Of a stretch of 64,000 bases of DNA, positions 1 through 8,689 are shown in pieces. Position 1 is the stretch's first letter. Each line of letters opens with the position of its first letter. A program made the translations under genes and the position numbers. This DNA comes from Mycobacterium sp. ST-F2 (GTDB lineage Bacteria; Actinomycetota; Actinomycetes; Mycobacteriales; Mycobacteriaceae), in contig NZ_JMHT01000006.1 of assembly GCF_001905655.1 (NCBI RefSeq), positions 62,001-126,000 of the forward strand. The letters are read 5' to 3'. The notes under the pieces are model-generated. The model searched no databases and had not been told where the DNA came from. It worked only from the letters and a program-made list of their open reading frames with translations.

Positions 1-791
1 GAGTCCTGGCCCTCGTCGGCGGCGACGGTGATCCGGTCGCCCGGCCCCAGCACCGCCAACTGACCCTGGTGAATGGGATGGCCGACGGGTCCGACGCTGC
101 CACGTCCGGACAGGATGTAGACGAGCGCGTTGAAGTTGCGGTTCCACGGCAGGTCGAGGCGTGCGCCGGGCGCAATCGTCGCGTGCGCCATGGTGATCGG
201 CGTGTGAGTGCCGCCCGGGCCCTTGGCGTCGCCGATCTCGCCGGCGATGACGCGCACGAGCGCGCCACCGTCGTCCGACGACAACAGGGTGACGTCGGTG
301 CCCTCGATGGCCTGGTACCTGGGGGCGGCGAACTTGTCCTTCTTGGGCAGGTTCACCCACAGCTGCAGGCCGTGGAACAGTCCGCCGCTCTCGACCAGTT
401 CGGCCGGCGGCGTCTCGATGTGCAGGATGCCCGACCCGGCGGTCATCCACTGCGTGGCACCGTCGGTGATCAGACCGCCGCCACCATGGGAATCCTGGTG
501 TGCGAAGCGGCCGTCGATCATGTAGGTCACCGTCTCGAACCCGCGGTGCGGGTGCCAGTCGGTGCCCCTCGGTTCACCGGGTTCGTACTCGACCTCACCC
601 ATCTGGTCCAGGTGGACGAACGGGTCGAGGTCCGCCGGGCTGACCCCGGCGAAGGCTCGGACCACCGGGAAGCCCTCGCCCTCATAGCCACGAGGGCCGG
701 TGGTGATGGACCGCACCGGGCGTTCTGTGTCACTCGGCGCAGCGGAAGCAATACGCGGCAAGCTGATCGTGTCAGCGGTGATAGCAGGCAT
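1..791 (-). CDS. Pirin family protein (C-terminus cut by window edge)
   Basis: Reading the minus strand from the ATG at 791 gives a cupin-fold pirin. The N-terminal metal-site signature HPHRGFETVTY is present, followed by the typical pirin segments WMTAGSGILH and FHGLQLWVNLP. Pirins are iron-binding bicupins with quercetinase-like or regulatory roles; the actual substrate cannot be told here. About 263 residues are visible and the stop lies beyond position 1. The start is supported by the palindromic promoter region immediately upstream (800-821). The neighbour across that region is ptsI, also on the minus strand but separated by an operator-like site, so the two are probably separate transcripts. 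Family assignment is secure; the physiological role is unknown. Confidence 0.9.
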   Translation of the reverse strand, partial: MPAITADTISLPRIASAAPSDTERPVRSITTGPRGYEGEGFPVVRAFAGVSPADLDPFVHLDQMGEVEYEPGEPRGTDWHPHRGFETVTYMIDGRFAHQDSHGGGGLITDGATQWMTAGSGILHIETPPAELVESGGLFHGLQLWVNLPKKDKFAAPRYQAIEGTDVTLLSSDDGGALVRVIAGEIGDAKGPGGTHTPITMAHATIAPGARLDLPWNRNFNALVYILSGRGSVGPVGHPIHQGQLAVLGPGDRITVAADEGQD

Positions 792-799
792 GTCACCTA

Positions 800-821
800 T
801 AACCGGACTGCAGTCCGATTA
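800..821. promoter_or_regulatory. 22-bp near-perfect palindrome, probable operator of the pirin gene
   Basis: The halves TAACCGGACTG and CAGTCCGATTA are inverted copies with one mismatch pair; the central 14 bp (804-817) are a perfect palindrome. It lies 9 bp upstream of the pirin start codon, a usual place for a TetR- or MarR-type repressor site. No cognate regulator is visible nearby. The repressor identity is inference. Confidence 0.6.
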
Positions 822-855
822 ATTCCGGGTGCTATGCGCATCCGATAACCGCTGC

Positions 856-2595
856 TCAGCGTGTTGCCAACGCAGCGAGCGCCGCGCTGCGGGCGTCCGC
901 CGACGACTCGGCCGCCAGCGCCGCTTCCGCGGCCGCCCGGCACTGCTCGAGCGTCACCCCGGCGAGCGCGGCGCCGACCGCACGCACCGCGGCAGCCGCC
1001 GTCGACAGGGACGTCACGCCCAATCCGACAAGCACACACGCCAGCGCCGGATCGGCCGCGGCCTCCCCGCACACCCCGACCGGCTTGCCCTGCTCGGCAC
1101 CCGCCTTGGCGGCCGTACCCACCAACGCCAGCACCGCCGGCTGCCACGGGTCGCTGAGCGTGGCCAGGTCGGCCGACATCCGGTCCGCCGCCATCGTGTA
1201 CTGCGTCAGATCGTTGGTGCCGATCGACAGAAAGTCGACGTGCCGCAGAATCCGATCCGCCAACAGCGCCGCGGCGGGCACCTCGATCATCACTCCGGGC
1301 GTCAGGCCGAACGACCGTACCTGTGCCGCAAAGGCTTTCGCTTCGGCGGGCGTCGCGATCATCGGGGCCATCACCCACGGACGCTGGCCGGTGGCGTCGG
1401 CCGCGGCCGCGATGGCCTGCAGTTGGCGGGTCAGCAGCTCCGGATTGCCCTGGGCGATGCGGATGCCTCGGACCCCGAGCGCCGGATTGGCCTCATCGGC
1501 GTGCCCGGCGAAGCGCAGCGGCTTGTCCGAACCCGCGTCGAGCGTGCGCACCACCACTTTCCGGTCCGGGAATGCGGCCAGCACGTCGCCGTAAATCTGC
1601 GCCTGCTCGTCGACAGTCGGTTCGAGATCGCGGTTCAGGAAGCACAATTCGGTGCGGAACAGACCGATGCCCTCCGCAGGCGTCTGCGCCGCCGCGTGCG
1701 CCGCGGCACCGTCCTGCACGTTGGCGAGCACCGCGACCTGATGTCCGTCAGCGGTGGCACCGGGGCCGCGCCAGCTGTCGGCGAGGTCGGCCTCACGGCG
1801 CGCACGGGCCACGGCAGTGGCGGCCGACGTCGCGTCGGGCTCGATCTCCACGGTGCCGTTGGTGCCGTCCACCAGCACCATCGTTCCGGACTGCACCTGC
1901 TCGAGTCCGGCGACCGCCACGACACACGGAATGCCCAGTTGCCGGGCGATGATCGCGGTGTGGCTGGTCGGCCCGCCCAGGCTGGTCACCAACGCCACCA
2001 CCAGATTCGGGTCCAGCCCGGCGGTGTCGGCGGGCGCCAGATCCTCGGCGCACAGCACCGACGGCACGTCCGGCACCGGCACGCCGGGCTCGGGCAGCCC
2101 GCGCAGTTCGGCGATCACCCGGTCCCGGATATCCCTGAGGTCCGCGACGCGTTCGGCCATGAGTCCGCCCATGCGCGTGAACATCTCGACGAACTGGTCC
2201 GCCGTCGCGACGACCGCACGCACCGCGGTCATGCCGTCGGCGATGCGCTTGTCCGTCGCCGACGCCCAGGCGCGGTCCTGCGCAAGGGTCGCGGTGGTGG
2301 CCAGTACCTCGGCAGCGGCTCCGGTGGCTCGCGCGGCGCGGCTGCGAAGCCGGTCCGCGACCGTCACCGAGGCTGCCGCGAAGCGCTCCCGCTCCCCCGG
2401 CCGCTCCGGCTCTCCCAGTTCAGCGGCGATGCCGTCGGCGTCCGGCTTCGGTCGCGCCCCGGGCCACAGCACCGGCGCGTACCGCACTCCGCCGACGGCG
2501 GGAACCCCGTGCAGCACCACAGGTGCACCGCTGGGCGAACGATCGGTTTCCACGTCGACCACCAAAGGCGACGGGCTCACAGATGTCTGGCTCAT
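856..2595 (-). CDS. ptsI: Phosphoenolpyruvate-protein phosphotransferase (PTS enzyme I)
   Basis: Cytosolic EI takes phosphate from PEP and passes it to HPr, feeding the fructose EII encoded nearby. The 579-residue protein from the ATG at 2595 has the usual EI length. The active-site segment GGPTSHTAIIARQ places the phosphorylated histidine at about residue 212. The C-terminal PEP-binding barrel has the motifs FRTELCFLNR, EVPAAALLADRI and SIGTNDLTQY, plus the late cysteine segment GVCGEAAADP. The reading frame stays open further upstream, past the regulator gene on the other strand, but the ATG at 2595 matches the normal EI N-terminus. It is divergent from the DeoR-fruK-fruA-ptsH operon, with a palindrome in the shared promoter region, so joint control by the DeoR-type regulator is likely. 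Confidence 0.95.
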   Translation of the reverse strand: MSQTSVSPSPLVVDVETDRSPSGAPVVLHGVPAVGGVRYAPVLWPGARPKPDADGIAAELGEPERPGERERFAAASVTVADRLRSRAARATGAAAEVLATTATLAQDRAWASATDKRIADGMTAVRAVVATADQFVEMFTRMGGLMAERVADLRDIRDRVIAELRGLPEPGVPVPDVPSVLCAEDLAPADTAGLDPNLVVALVTSLGGPTSHTAIIARQLGIPCVVAVAGLEQVQSGTMVLVDGTNGTVEIEPDATSAATAVARARREADLADSWRGPGATADGHQVAVLANVQDGAAAHAAAQTPAEGIGLFRTELCFLNRDLEPTVDEQAQIYGDVLAAFPDRKVVVRTLDAGSDKPLRFAGHADEANPALGVRGIRIAQGNPELLTRQLQAIAAAADATGQRPWVMAPMIATPAEAKAFAAQVRSFGLTPGVMIEVPAAALLADRILRHVDFLSIGTNDLTQYTMAADRMSADLATLSDPWQPAVLALVGTAAKAGAEQGKPVGVCGEAAADPALACVLVGLGVTSLSTAAAAVRAVGAALAGVTLEQCRAAAEAALAAESSADARSAALAALATR

Positions 2596-2697
2596 GTGAT
2601 GTAGATTACTCCGAACCGTTGACAAGTCAACACATCCAAGCGTAAAACAAACAATACAAAGATCGAATCGGATGCGTTCCCACACCACTGGAGGGTC
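2596..2697. promoter_or_regulatory. Divergent ptsI / fru promoter region with palindrome at 2618-2631
   Basis: The inverted repeat GTTGAC-AA-GTCAAC (2618-2631) sits between the two start codons. It contains a TTGACA (plus strand, 2619-2624) and, on the minus strand, TTGACT. Both resemble -35 boxes, so the two promoters may overlap at this site. A regulator bound here would control both directions. The -10 boxes are not clear (candidate TAAAAC near 2643 on plus, TAATCT on minus). The operator role is inferred from position and symmetry. Confidence 0.55.
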
Positions 2698-3477
2698 ATG
2701 TACGCGGAAGAACGGCAGCAAGCCATCGCCGCGCGAGTCCTCGCCGACGGTCGCGCCTCCGTCAACGAACTCGCCGAGACCTACGACGTCACCACCGAAA
2801 CCGTGCGCCGGGACCTCGACGTCCTCGACAAGGCCGGCGTCATCCGGCGGGTGCACGGGGGAGCGGTGCCCGCCCGCACCCTGCACCTCGTCGAGCAGGG
2901 TGTCGTCCAGCGCGACTCCACCCAGACCCAGCAGAAGGCCGCGATCGCGGCGGCAGCCGCCGCCCTGCTGCCCGCCACCGGCGGAACGGTGCTGATCGAC
3001 GCCGGCACCACCACCGCGCGCATCGCCGACCTCATCCCCACCGACCGCGACCTCGTCGTCATCACGAACTCCATCCCGGCGGCCGCGAAGCTGACGTCCA
3101 GCCCGACGGTGTCCCTGCAGTTGCTGGGCGGCCGCGTCCGCAGCCTCACCCAGGCCGTGGTGGGGGAGCAGGCCCTGCGGACACTCGACTCCCTGCGTGT
3201 CGATGTCGCCTTCCTCGGCACCAACGGCATCAGCGTCCGGCACGGTTTCTCCACTCCGGACAGCGACGAGGCCGCCATCAAGCGCGCAATGGTCCACTGC
3301 GCCAACCACGTTGTCGTGACGGCGGATTCGAGCAAGTTCGGCCGGGAAGACCTGGTCAGTTTCGCGCCACTGTCGGCCGTGCGAACCGTCGTCACCGACA
3401 CCGAGATCCGCGCCCACGAGCGTCAACAACTCATCGACGCCGGCGTCGACGTCATCTGTGCTGAGGCCGGCGCATGA
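2698..3477 (+). CDS. DeoR-family transcriptional regulator of the fructose PTS operon
   Basis: The protein has 259 residues. It opens with the DeoR start motif (MYAEERQQAIAARVL) and a winged helix-turn-helix (VNELAETYDVTTETVRRDLD, about residues 22-41). The C-terminal DeoRC sugar-phosphate sensor contains DAGTTTARIAD, ITNSIPAA, LLGGRVR and the segment TADSSKFGR. DeoR-family proteins respond to phosphorylated sugars. Here the inducer is probably fructose 1-phosphate or the bisphosphate, because the next genes make and consume them. The ATG is preceded by GGAGGG. The stop overlaps the fruK start in an ATGA, implying translational coupling. Confidence 0.92.
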   Translation: MYAEERQQAIAARVLADGRASVNELAETYDVTTETVRRDLDVLDKAGVIRRVHGGAVPARTLHLVEQGVVQRDSTQTQQKAAIAAAAAALLPATGGTVLIDAGTTTARIADLIPTDRDLVVITNSIPAAAKLTSSPTVSLQLLGGRVRSLTQAVVGEQALRTLDSLRVDVAFLGTNGISVRHGFSTPDSDEAAIKRAMVHCANHVVVTADSSKFGREDLVSFAPLSAVRTVVTDTEIRAHERQQLIDAGVDVICAEAGA

Positions 3478-4451
3478 TCGTCACCGTCACCCTGAACCCG
3501 AGCCTCGACCGCACCCTGTCGCTCGACGAGCCGCTGACCAGGGGAGCGGTACACCGCCTCACGCCCGTCTCCACCGAGCCGGGAGGCAAGGGCGTCAACG
3601 TATCTCGCGCGCTGACCCAGAACGGTGTGGACACCGTCGCACTGCTGCCGGCCGCCGACCACGATCCGATCCTGGCGGGGCTGACGGCCCGCGGCGTGCG
3701 GTTCCACAACATCGCCATCCCGGGCGTCGTCCGCAGCAACCTGACCATCACCGAAAAAGACGGCACCACAACCAAACTCAACGAACCAGGGGCACATCTG
3801 AACGCCGCCGCGCTGGCAGCCCTGACCGCGGTCGTCTGCGACCGCGCAGCGGAAGCCACCTGGGTGGTGCTGTCCGGGTCGCTGCCGCCCGGGGTTCCCG
3901 ACGACTGGTACGCCGACGTCGCAGCCCGGCTGGCGGCACTGCCGTGCCGCGTCGCGGTGGACACCTCCGAGCGTCCGCTCACCGCCCTGGCCGAAGCCTT
4001 CGCCACCGCCGCCCCTGACCTCATCAAGCCCAACTCCGAGGAACTGGCCTGGCTGACCGGCCGTTCCGCGCAGGAACTGGAAGACGCCGCCGCGCAAGGT
4101 GATCCACTGCCCGTCGTAGCCGCCGCCCGTCAGCTCGTCGACCGCGGGGCCGGCACCGTGCTCGTCACGCTCGGCGGCGCGGGCGCCGTCCTGGTCGACC
4201 GGGACGGGACGTGGGCGGCCACGGCGCCGTCGATCGTGCCGCGCAGCACCGTCGGCGCCGGTGACGCGTCGCTGGCCGGATACCTCGCCGCCACCATCGC
4301 CGGCGCCGCGCCGGAGCAGCGGCTCCAGACCGCCGTCGCGTACGGCAGCGCTGCTGCCTCGTTGCCGGGTTCCGCACTGCCCAGCCCGGACCAGATCGAC
4401 GTGAAAGCTGTTCAGGTTCAGGCTGTCACGTCCGCCTCCGCCCACCTCTGA
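3474..4451 (+). CDS. fruK: 1-phosphofructokinase (PfkB family)
   Basis: This enzyme phosphorylates fructose 1-phosphate, the product of FruA import, to fructose 1,6-bisphosphate. The 325-residue protein has the PfkB features GGKGVNVSRAL near residue 40, a substrate loop and the C-terminal ATP/catalytic signature VGAGDASLAGYL near residue 262 with its catalytic aspartate. The mid-region VLSGSLPPGVP is typical of the fructose-1-phosphate/tagatose branch. It overlaps the regulator stop by four bases and is followed 25 bp later by fruA. Position in a fru operon makes the 1-phosphofructokinase reading much more likely than a ribokinase-type sugar. Confidence 0.95.
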   Translation: MIVTVTLNPSLDRTLSLDEPLTRGAVHRLTPVSTEPGGKGVNVSRALTQNGVDTVALLPAADHDPILAGLTARGVRFHNIAIPGVVRSNLTITEKDGTTTKLNEPGAHLNAAALAALTAVVCDRAAEATWVVLSGSLPPGVPDDWYADVAARLAALPCRVAVDTSERPLTALAEAFATAAPDLIKPNSEELAWLTGRSAQELEDAAAQGDPLPVVAAARQLVDRGAGTVLVTLGGAGAVLVDRDGTWAATAPSIVPRSTVGAGDASLAGYLAATIAGAAPEQRLQTAVAYGSAAASLPGSALPSPDQIDVKAVQVQAVTSASAHL

Positions 4452-4476
4452 TCCGCCCGATCCAAAAGGAACCCCC

Positions 4477-6495
4477 ATGCCGATCATCACCTCGGACCTC
4501 GTCGCACTCGACGTCGACGCCGGCCCCGACAAGCAGAATGTGATCGAACTGCTGGCGGCCCGAATGGCCGAGACCGGCCGCGCCACCAACGGCGACGGAC
4601 TCGTCGAGGCCGCCCTGGCCCGTGAATCCCAGTCGGCCACCGGGCTTCCCGGCGGTATCGCGATCCCACACTGCCGATCGCCCCATGTCGACGAGCCGAC
4701 CATCGGCTTCGCCCGGCTGGCGCCCGCCGTCCCGTTCGGCGCACCCGACGGTCCCGCCGACCTCGCGTTCCTCATCGCCGCCCCCGAATCCGGCGGTGCC
4801 GAGCACATGAAGCTGTTGTCGAGCCTGGCCCGGGCCCTGGTCCGCAAGGAATTCGTCGAACAGCTGCGTGCCGCAGGCACCGCCGATGAAGTGGTCGCAC
4901 TCGTCGAGGGCGTGGTCAGCCCGGCGCCGGCAGCCCCGTCCGCATCCGCGACGCCGGCTCCGGTCGCTCCCGCCGCCGAGCCCGCACCCAAGGCCTCGAT
5001 CATCGCGATCACGGCGTGCCCCACCGGAATTGCCCACACATACATGGCCGCCGACGCCCTGAAACTGGCCGCCGACCGCGCCGGTGTGCATTTCACCGTC
5101 GAAACCCAGGGCTCGTCCGGCTCCACCCCGTTGTCGGCCGAGACCATCGCCGCCGCCGACGCCGTCATCTTCGCCACCGATGTCGGGGTCAAGGACAAGC
5201 AGCGCTTCGTCGGCAAGCCCGTCATCGCCTCCGGGGTCAAGCGGGCCATCAACGAACCCGACACCATGATCGCCGAAGCCGTTGCGGCGGCGAAGGATCC
5301 GCAGGCCGCCCGAGTCCAGGGCGACGCCGCGGCGCCCGCCACCGAGAACCGCGGCGGGCTGGGCTGGGGCACCCGACTGCGCCAGATCCTGCTGACGGGC
5401 GTCAGCTACATGATCCCGTTCGTGGCGGCCGGCGGCCTGCTGATCGCACTGGGTTTCCTGTTCGCGGGCTATGAGATCGCCAACAAGCCTGCCGGGAAAT
5501 CGGATTCACTCGCGCACATCATCGCCACGACCAACTCGCTGACCAACCTGCCCCCGGGTGGAATCCTGCAGTACCTCGGCGCGGTGCTGTTCACCCTCGG
5601 CGGGCTGGCCTTCGGCTTCCTGGTCCCCGCGCTCGCCGGATACATCTCCTTCGCCATCGCCGACCGGCCCGGCATCGCACCGGGTTTCACCGCGGGCGCG
5701 GTGGCCGTCACCGTGGGCGGCGGGTTCATCGGCGGTATCGTCGGCGGCCTGATCGCCGGGTTCGCCGCGCTGTGGATCAGCTCGTTCAAGGTGCCCCAGT
5801 GGTTCCGCGGCCTCATGCCGGTGGTGGTGATCCCGCTCGGCGCCTCACTGATCGTCGGTCTGTCCATGTTCCTGCTGCTGGGCCGTCCGCTGGCCGCCAT
5901 CACCACGGGCCTGACCCACTGGCTCGGCAGCATGTCCGGCAGCTCACTGGTCCTGCTGGGTGTCATCCTGGGCCTCATGATGTGCTTCGACCTGGGCGGA
6001 CCGGTCAACAAGGCCGCTTACTCCTTCGCCGCCGCCGGGCTCAACATCACCGACGTCGCATCGCTGCGGATCATGGCCGCCGTCATGGCGGCCGGCATGG
6101 TGCCGCCGCTGGCCATGGCGTTGGCCTCCGCCCTCCGGCCCCGCCTGTTCACCGAACCCGAACGCGAGAACGGCCGGGCCGCATGGCTTCTCGGCGCCTG
6201 CTTCATCACCGAGGGCGCCATCCCGTTCGCCGCCGCCGACCCGCTGCGCGTCATCCCGTCGATGATGTTCGGCGGCGCCGTCACCGGCGCCATGGTGATG
6301 GCGTTCGACGTGACGTCCAAGGCACCGCACGGCGGCATCTTCGTCTTCTTCGCCATCGGAAACCTCATCTGGTTCGTGGTGGCGGTGCTCGTCGGCGCCG
6401 TCTGCAGCGCGCTGGCGGTCATCGTCGCCAAGAGCGCAGGCAGGACGCTCCCGTCCGTCGACACCTCCGCAGACCTGCAGCCCGCAGGCCACTGA
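4477..6495 (+). CDS. fruA: Fructose-specific PTS permease, fused EIIA-EIIB-EIIC
   Basis: The 672-residue protein carries three PTS domains. EIIA (about residues 1-150) has its phosphorylated histidine in GIAIPHCRSP, near residue 65. A Pro/Ala linker follows. EIIB (about 170-270) has the P-loop-like motif AITACPTGIAHTYM with the active cysteine near 181. EIIC (about 300-655) has many membrane segments and the conserved GGPVNKAAY. Phosphate passes from HPr through A and B to fructose during uptake. RBS-like AAAAGGA precedes the ATG. The permease is fully intact and sits between its kinase and HPr. Confidence 0.96.
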   Translation: MPIITSDLVALDVDAGPDKQNVIELLAARMAETGRATNGDGLVEAALARESQSATGLPGGIAIPHCRSPHVDEPTIGFARLAPAVPFGAPDGPADLAFLIAAPESGGAEHMKLLSSLARALVRKEFVEQLRAAGTADEVVALVEGVVSPAPAAPSASATPAPVAPAAEPAPKASIIAITACPTGIAHTYMAADALKLAADRAGVHFTVETQGSSGSTPLSAETIAAADAVIFATDVGVKDKQRFVGKPVIASGVKRAINEPDTMIAEAVAAAKDPQAARVQGDAAAPATENRGGLGWGTRLRQILLTGVSYMIPFVAAGGLLIALGFLFAGYEIANKPAGKSDSLAHIIATTNSLTNLPPGGILQYLGAVLFTLGGLAFGFLVPALAGYISFAIADRPGIAPGFTAGAVAVTVGGGFIGGIVGGLIAGFAALWISSFKVPQWFRGLMPVVVIPLGASLIVGLSMFLLLGRPLAAITTGLTHWLGSMSGSSLVLLGVILGLMMCFDLGGPVNKAAYSFAAAGLNITDVASLRIMAAVMAAGMVPPLAMALASALRPRLFTEPERENGRAAWLLGACFITEGAIPFAAADPLRVIPSMMFGGAVTGAMVMAFDVTSKAPHGGIFVFFAIGNLIWFVVAVLVGAVCSALAVIVAKSAGRTLPSVDTSADLQPAGH

Positions 6496-6531
6496 ACTAT
6501 CCGAATCAACAACCAACCAAAGGAGAAACCC

Positions 6532-6789
6532 ATGCCCAGCAAGACCGTCACCGTCGGATCCGCCATCGGCCTGCACGCCCGTCCCGCGGCCGTCATCTCC
6601 GAAGCCGTCGTCAACTCCGGCGCGGAGGTGACCCTGTCGGTCGACGGCGGCGAGCCGGTGGACGCCGGTTCGGCCCTGATGATCATGACCCTCGGGGCCG
6701 GCAACGGGGCCCAGGTGACCGTGGCCTCCGACGACGAAACAGCCCTCGCGACCGTGGCTGACCTGGTCTCCCAGGACCTCGACGCCTGA
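6532..6789 (+). CDS. ptsH: Phosphocarrier protein HPr
   Basis: This is a standard-length HPr of 85 residues with the phosphoacceptor His15 in GLHARPA. A serine at residue 47 lies in the AGSALMIMTLGA segment, the place of regulatory Ser46 in HPr of low-GC bacteria. A strong RBS (AAAGGAGAAACCC) precedes the ATG. It ends the fru operon, carrying phosphate from EI (ptsI, opposite strand) to FruA. Confidence 0.96.
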   Translation: MPSKTVTVGSAIGLHARPAAVISEAVVNSGAEVTLSVDGGEPVDAGSALMIMTLGAGNGAQVTVASDDETALATVADLVSQDLDA

Positions 6790-7072
6790 GGCGGCACGCT
6801 GGGCGGACAGCCGATGCAGCCGGCCGCAGTCGCGCCGGCGTCAGGCTCCCGCGGTGCGGCGCCAGCCAGGCAGCGGGTCCTGCCTCTGTCGGCGGCGGCG
6901 AGTGCGGTGACATGGTGGTCACGGCGGCAACCGCGAAGGCGGCAAGGAGAAGAAGCGCAACGCGGTGCTTTCACCCGACGAGGTCCTGTACACGGAGGAC
7001 CGCGCCTTCACCGACGGCGTCATCGGGCACCGGCGCCGCACCAAGATCGATGACAAGAAGGAGACCAAATGA
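6790..7072 (+). pseudogene. Remnant of an EspB-like C-terminus (frameshifted)
   Basis: Directly after ptsH, an open stretch (6910-7072) ends in a segment containing VLYTEDRAFTDGVIGHRRR and a lysine-rich tail. From memory this closely resembles the end of mycobacterial EspB (LYTEDRAWTEAVIGNRRR plus a lysine-rich tail). It has no start codon or RBS of its own, and an in-frame TGA (6905-6907) closes it upstream. The preceding 100 bases in another frame give a Gly/Pro/Ala-rich stretch (LGGQPMQPAAVAPASG), as expected for the EspB linker, so a frameshift separates the two parts. The remnant's stop overlaps the espL ATG (ATGA), preserving what looks like an old operon junction. It is probably non-functional; the EspB identity rests on the short tail motif. 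Confidence 0.6.
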
Positions 7073-7407
7073 TGGAGATGCATCCGGAGGTCGCCGCGGT
7101 TCTCCAGCAGGCCCAGCGCCTGCAGTCGGTCATGGACGAGCAGCTCGCCAAGATGAACACCGAGTCGTTCACCGCGACCGACGAAGCCAAAACCGTCGAG
7201 GTCACCCTCAACGGTCACCACTGGCTGACAGGCCTGTTCATCGAAGACGGCCTCCTACGCCTCGGCGCCGACACCGTCGAAGCTCGAATCAATGAAGCCC
7301 TCGGCAATGCGACCGCGAAGGCCACCGAGTCCATCGACGCCGATCGGGCGCGACTGGGCGACCTGGTCGCCGAAATCACCACGGATTTTCCGCGCGGCCA
7401 GCAGTAG
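7069..7407 (+). CDS. espL: EspL, YbaB/EbfC-like ESX-1 secretion-associated protein
   Basis: This small cytosolic protein of 112 residues matches mycobacterial EspL along its length. Recognisable parts are the core ESFTATDEAKTVEVTLNGH, the following WLTGLFIEDGLL and the helical C-terminus VEARINEALGNATAKA. EspL proteins have a YbaB/EbfC-type fold and are needed for stability of ESX-1 substrates such as EspE, EspF and EspH. An RBS (AAGGAG) lies inside the upstream EspB remnant, and the start overlaps that remnant's stop (ATGA). The gene is intact although its usual partners espK and espB are absent here. It may serve the large ESX substrate operon at 54-62 kb. Confidence 0.88.
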   Translation: MMEMHPEVAAVLQQAQRLQSVMDEQLAKMNTESFTATDEAKTVEVTLNGHHWLTGLFIEDGLLRLGADTVEARINEALGNATAKATESIDADRARLGDLVAEITTDFPRGQQ

Positions 7408-7492
7408 CGGCTGAGGCACTCAGACGCTCGAGTGCGTACAGTTCGCGGGGAGTCACTACGCGGCGCCTCGCGCTGTGTAGTCAGGGGAGACG

Positions 7493-8680
7493 ATGGGGAG
7501 CGTCATGAATATCGCCAAGTTGGCCGCCGCGACCGCCGCAGTGTCACTGCTGGCAGGCTGCACAACGGTGACAAACGGCGATGCGTCACGGGATCCGGCG
7601 TTCAAGCCAGGCGATGCAGTCGTCAGCCTGCTGAACCCCGGTAACTACCCGACGGCGCCGAAACCGGGGCCTGCGGTCAAACCCGGTGCCGAAACCGGAC
7701 GGATCTTCGACGCCGAACGCATGGCGGAATACGTCGTCGGACCGTGGGAGGTTGACCCCCAGCTTCTGGACGTCGACGCGACCTCGACGGGTCTGTGGCT
7801 CGATGCAAAGCCGCTGTCGTCCGTGGCCGACGACATCGCGAAAAAACATCAATTCATCTACGGGTTCGGCTCAGCGCGCGGCGCGGGCGCTCACGCTGAC
7901 CACCCACGTGGCATACAGAATGCGGTACTGCGTTTTCCCAACCCAGATGCCGCAGCTGCCGCCGCGGCGGAATTTTATGCGCAGGATCCCATGACCCACC
8001 ATCCATCAGCGCAGCTCAATCTTCCGATACCCGGTCACCCCGAGACTCATGCATATCGATTCATGATGCCTGACCGGCAATTCGCCACCGTGGCGTACTC
8101 GCCGCACGGCCCATTTGTGCTGACACAGTATGCCGATGCAGAGCAAGGCGCCGATGTGTCAACGCAGTTGGCTGTCAAGATGCTTGACTTGCAGGCCCCA
8201 AGAATTGATGGTTTTCGACCGACGGACCCCAGCCAGTTCGCCAACATGCAGTTCGACCCCGACGGACTGCTCAGACGGACCATGCCCACCAAGGAGCCGG
8301 TTTTGAACCAGGGTTTGTGGGCGCCCCGCGGCTATCTCCATTTCGAAGACGACCCCATCGTCAGCTCAGCCATCCTCACCGACGCCGGAGTCGACGTCGT
8401 GTCAATTCGCGGGACGCATGTATTCCAGGCCCGCGACAATGCCGCCGCAACGCGCTTGGCCGCCAAATTCACCGAACCGAGTACCGGCACCGAGCCCGGC
8501 CCGACCGTTCCGGGCCTGCCCTCGGCCAGATGTGTCGCGGTCACCAACGAGCGGATCAAGGCCCAGGTCAACACCTGCTACGCGACTGTCGGCCGGTGGG
8601 CGTTCGAAGCCTTTGCGGTTCAGCCATTTGAGACCACTCAGAAGATGGCTGCGCAGTATCTGCTCCTGACTGCGAAATAA
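7493..8680 (+). CDS. Secreted lipoprotein, mycobacterial DUF7373-like
   Basis: A signal peptide ends in the lipobox LAGC, so the protein should be lipid-anchored on the outer face of the membrane. The mature part is about 375 residues, with two related halves that each contain a FxxDP or PxxFAxMQFDP-like strand. It also has a helical segment rich in alanine (PNPDAAAAAAAEFYAQ) and one probable disulfide near the C-terminus (cysteines in RCVAVTN and NTCYATVG). Two starts are possible, ATG 7493 (after GGGGAGA) and ATG 7505; both keep the signal peptide. The protein resembles a lipoprotein family common in mycobacteria and of unknown function. It lies 9 bp upstream of the sensor kinase gene, so the two are probably co-transcribed and may sense together. 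Confidence 0.75.
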   Translation: MGSVMNIAKLAAATAAVSLLAGCTTVTNGDASRDPAFKPGDAVVSLLNPGNYPTAPKPGPAVKPGAETGRIFDAERMAEYVVGPWEVDPQLLDVDATSTGLWLDAKPLSSVADDIAKKHQFIYGFGSARGAGAHADHPRGIQNAVLRFPNPDAAAAAAAEFYAQDPMTHHPSAQLNLPIPGHPETHAYRFMMPDRQFATVAYSPHGPFVLTQYADAEQGADVSTQLAVKMLDLQAPRIDGFRPTDPSQFANMQFDPDGLLRRTMPTKEPVLNQGLWAPRGYLHFEDDPIVSSAILTDAGVDVVSIRGTHVFQARDNAAATRLAAKFTEPSTGTEPGPTVPGLPSARCVAVTNERIKAQVNTCYATVGRWAFEAFAVQPFETTQKMAAQYLLLTAK

Positions 8681-8689
8681 TCGACCGCA

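Noticed and set aside
829..2604. 591-codon plus-strand ORF opposite ptsI
   Set aside because: It is a shadow of the GC-rich ptsI codons: Arg/Gly/His-rich, no domains, no RBS, and the opposite frame is an unmistakable enzyme I.
3423..5372. 649-codon minus-strand ORF opposite fruK/fruA
   Set aside because: Low-complexity Ser/Ala/Gly translation antisense to clear fruK and fruA domains; no family features.
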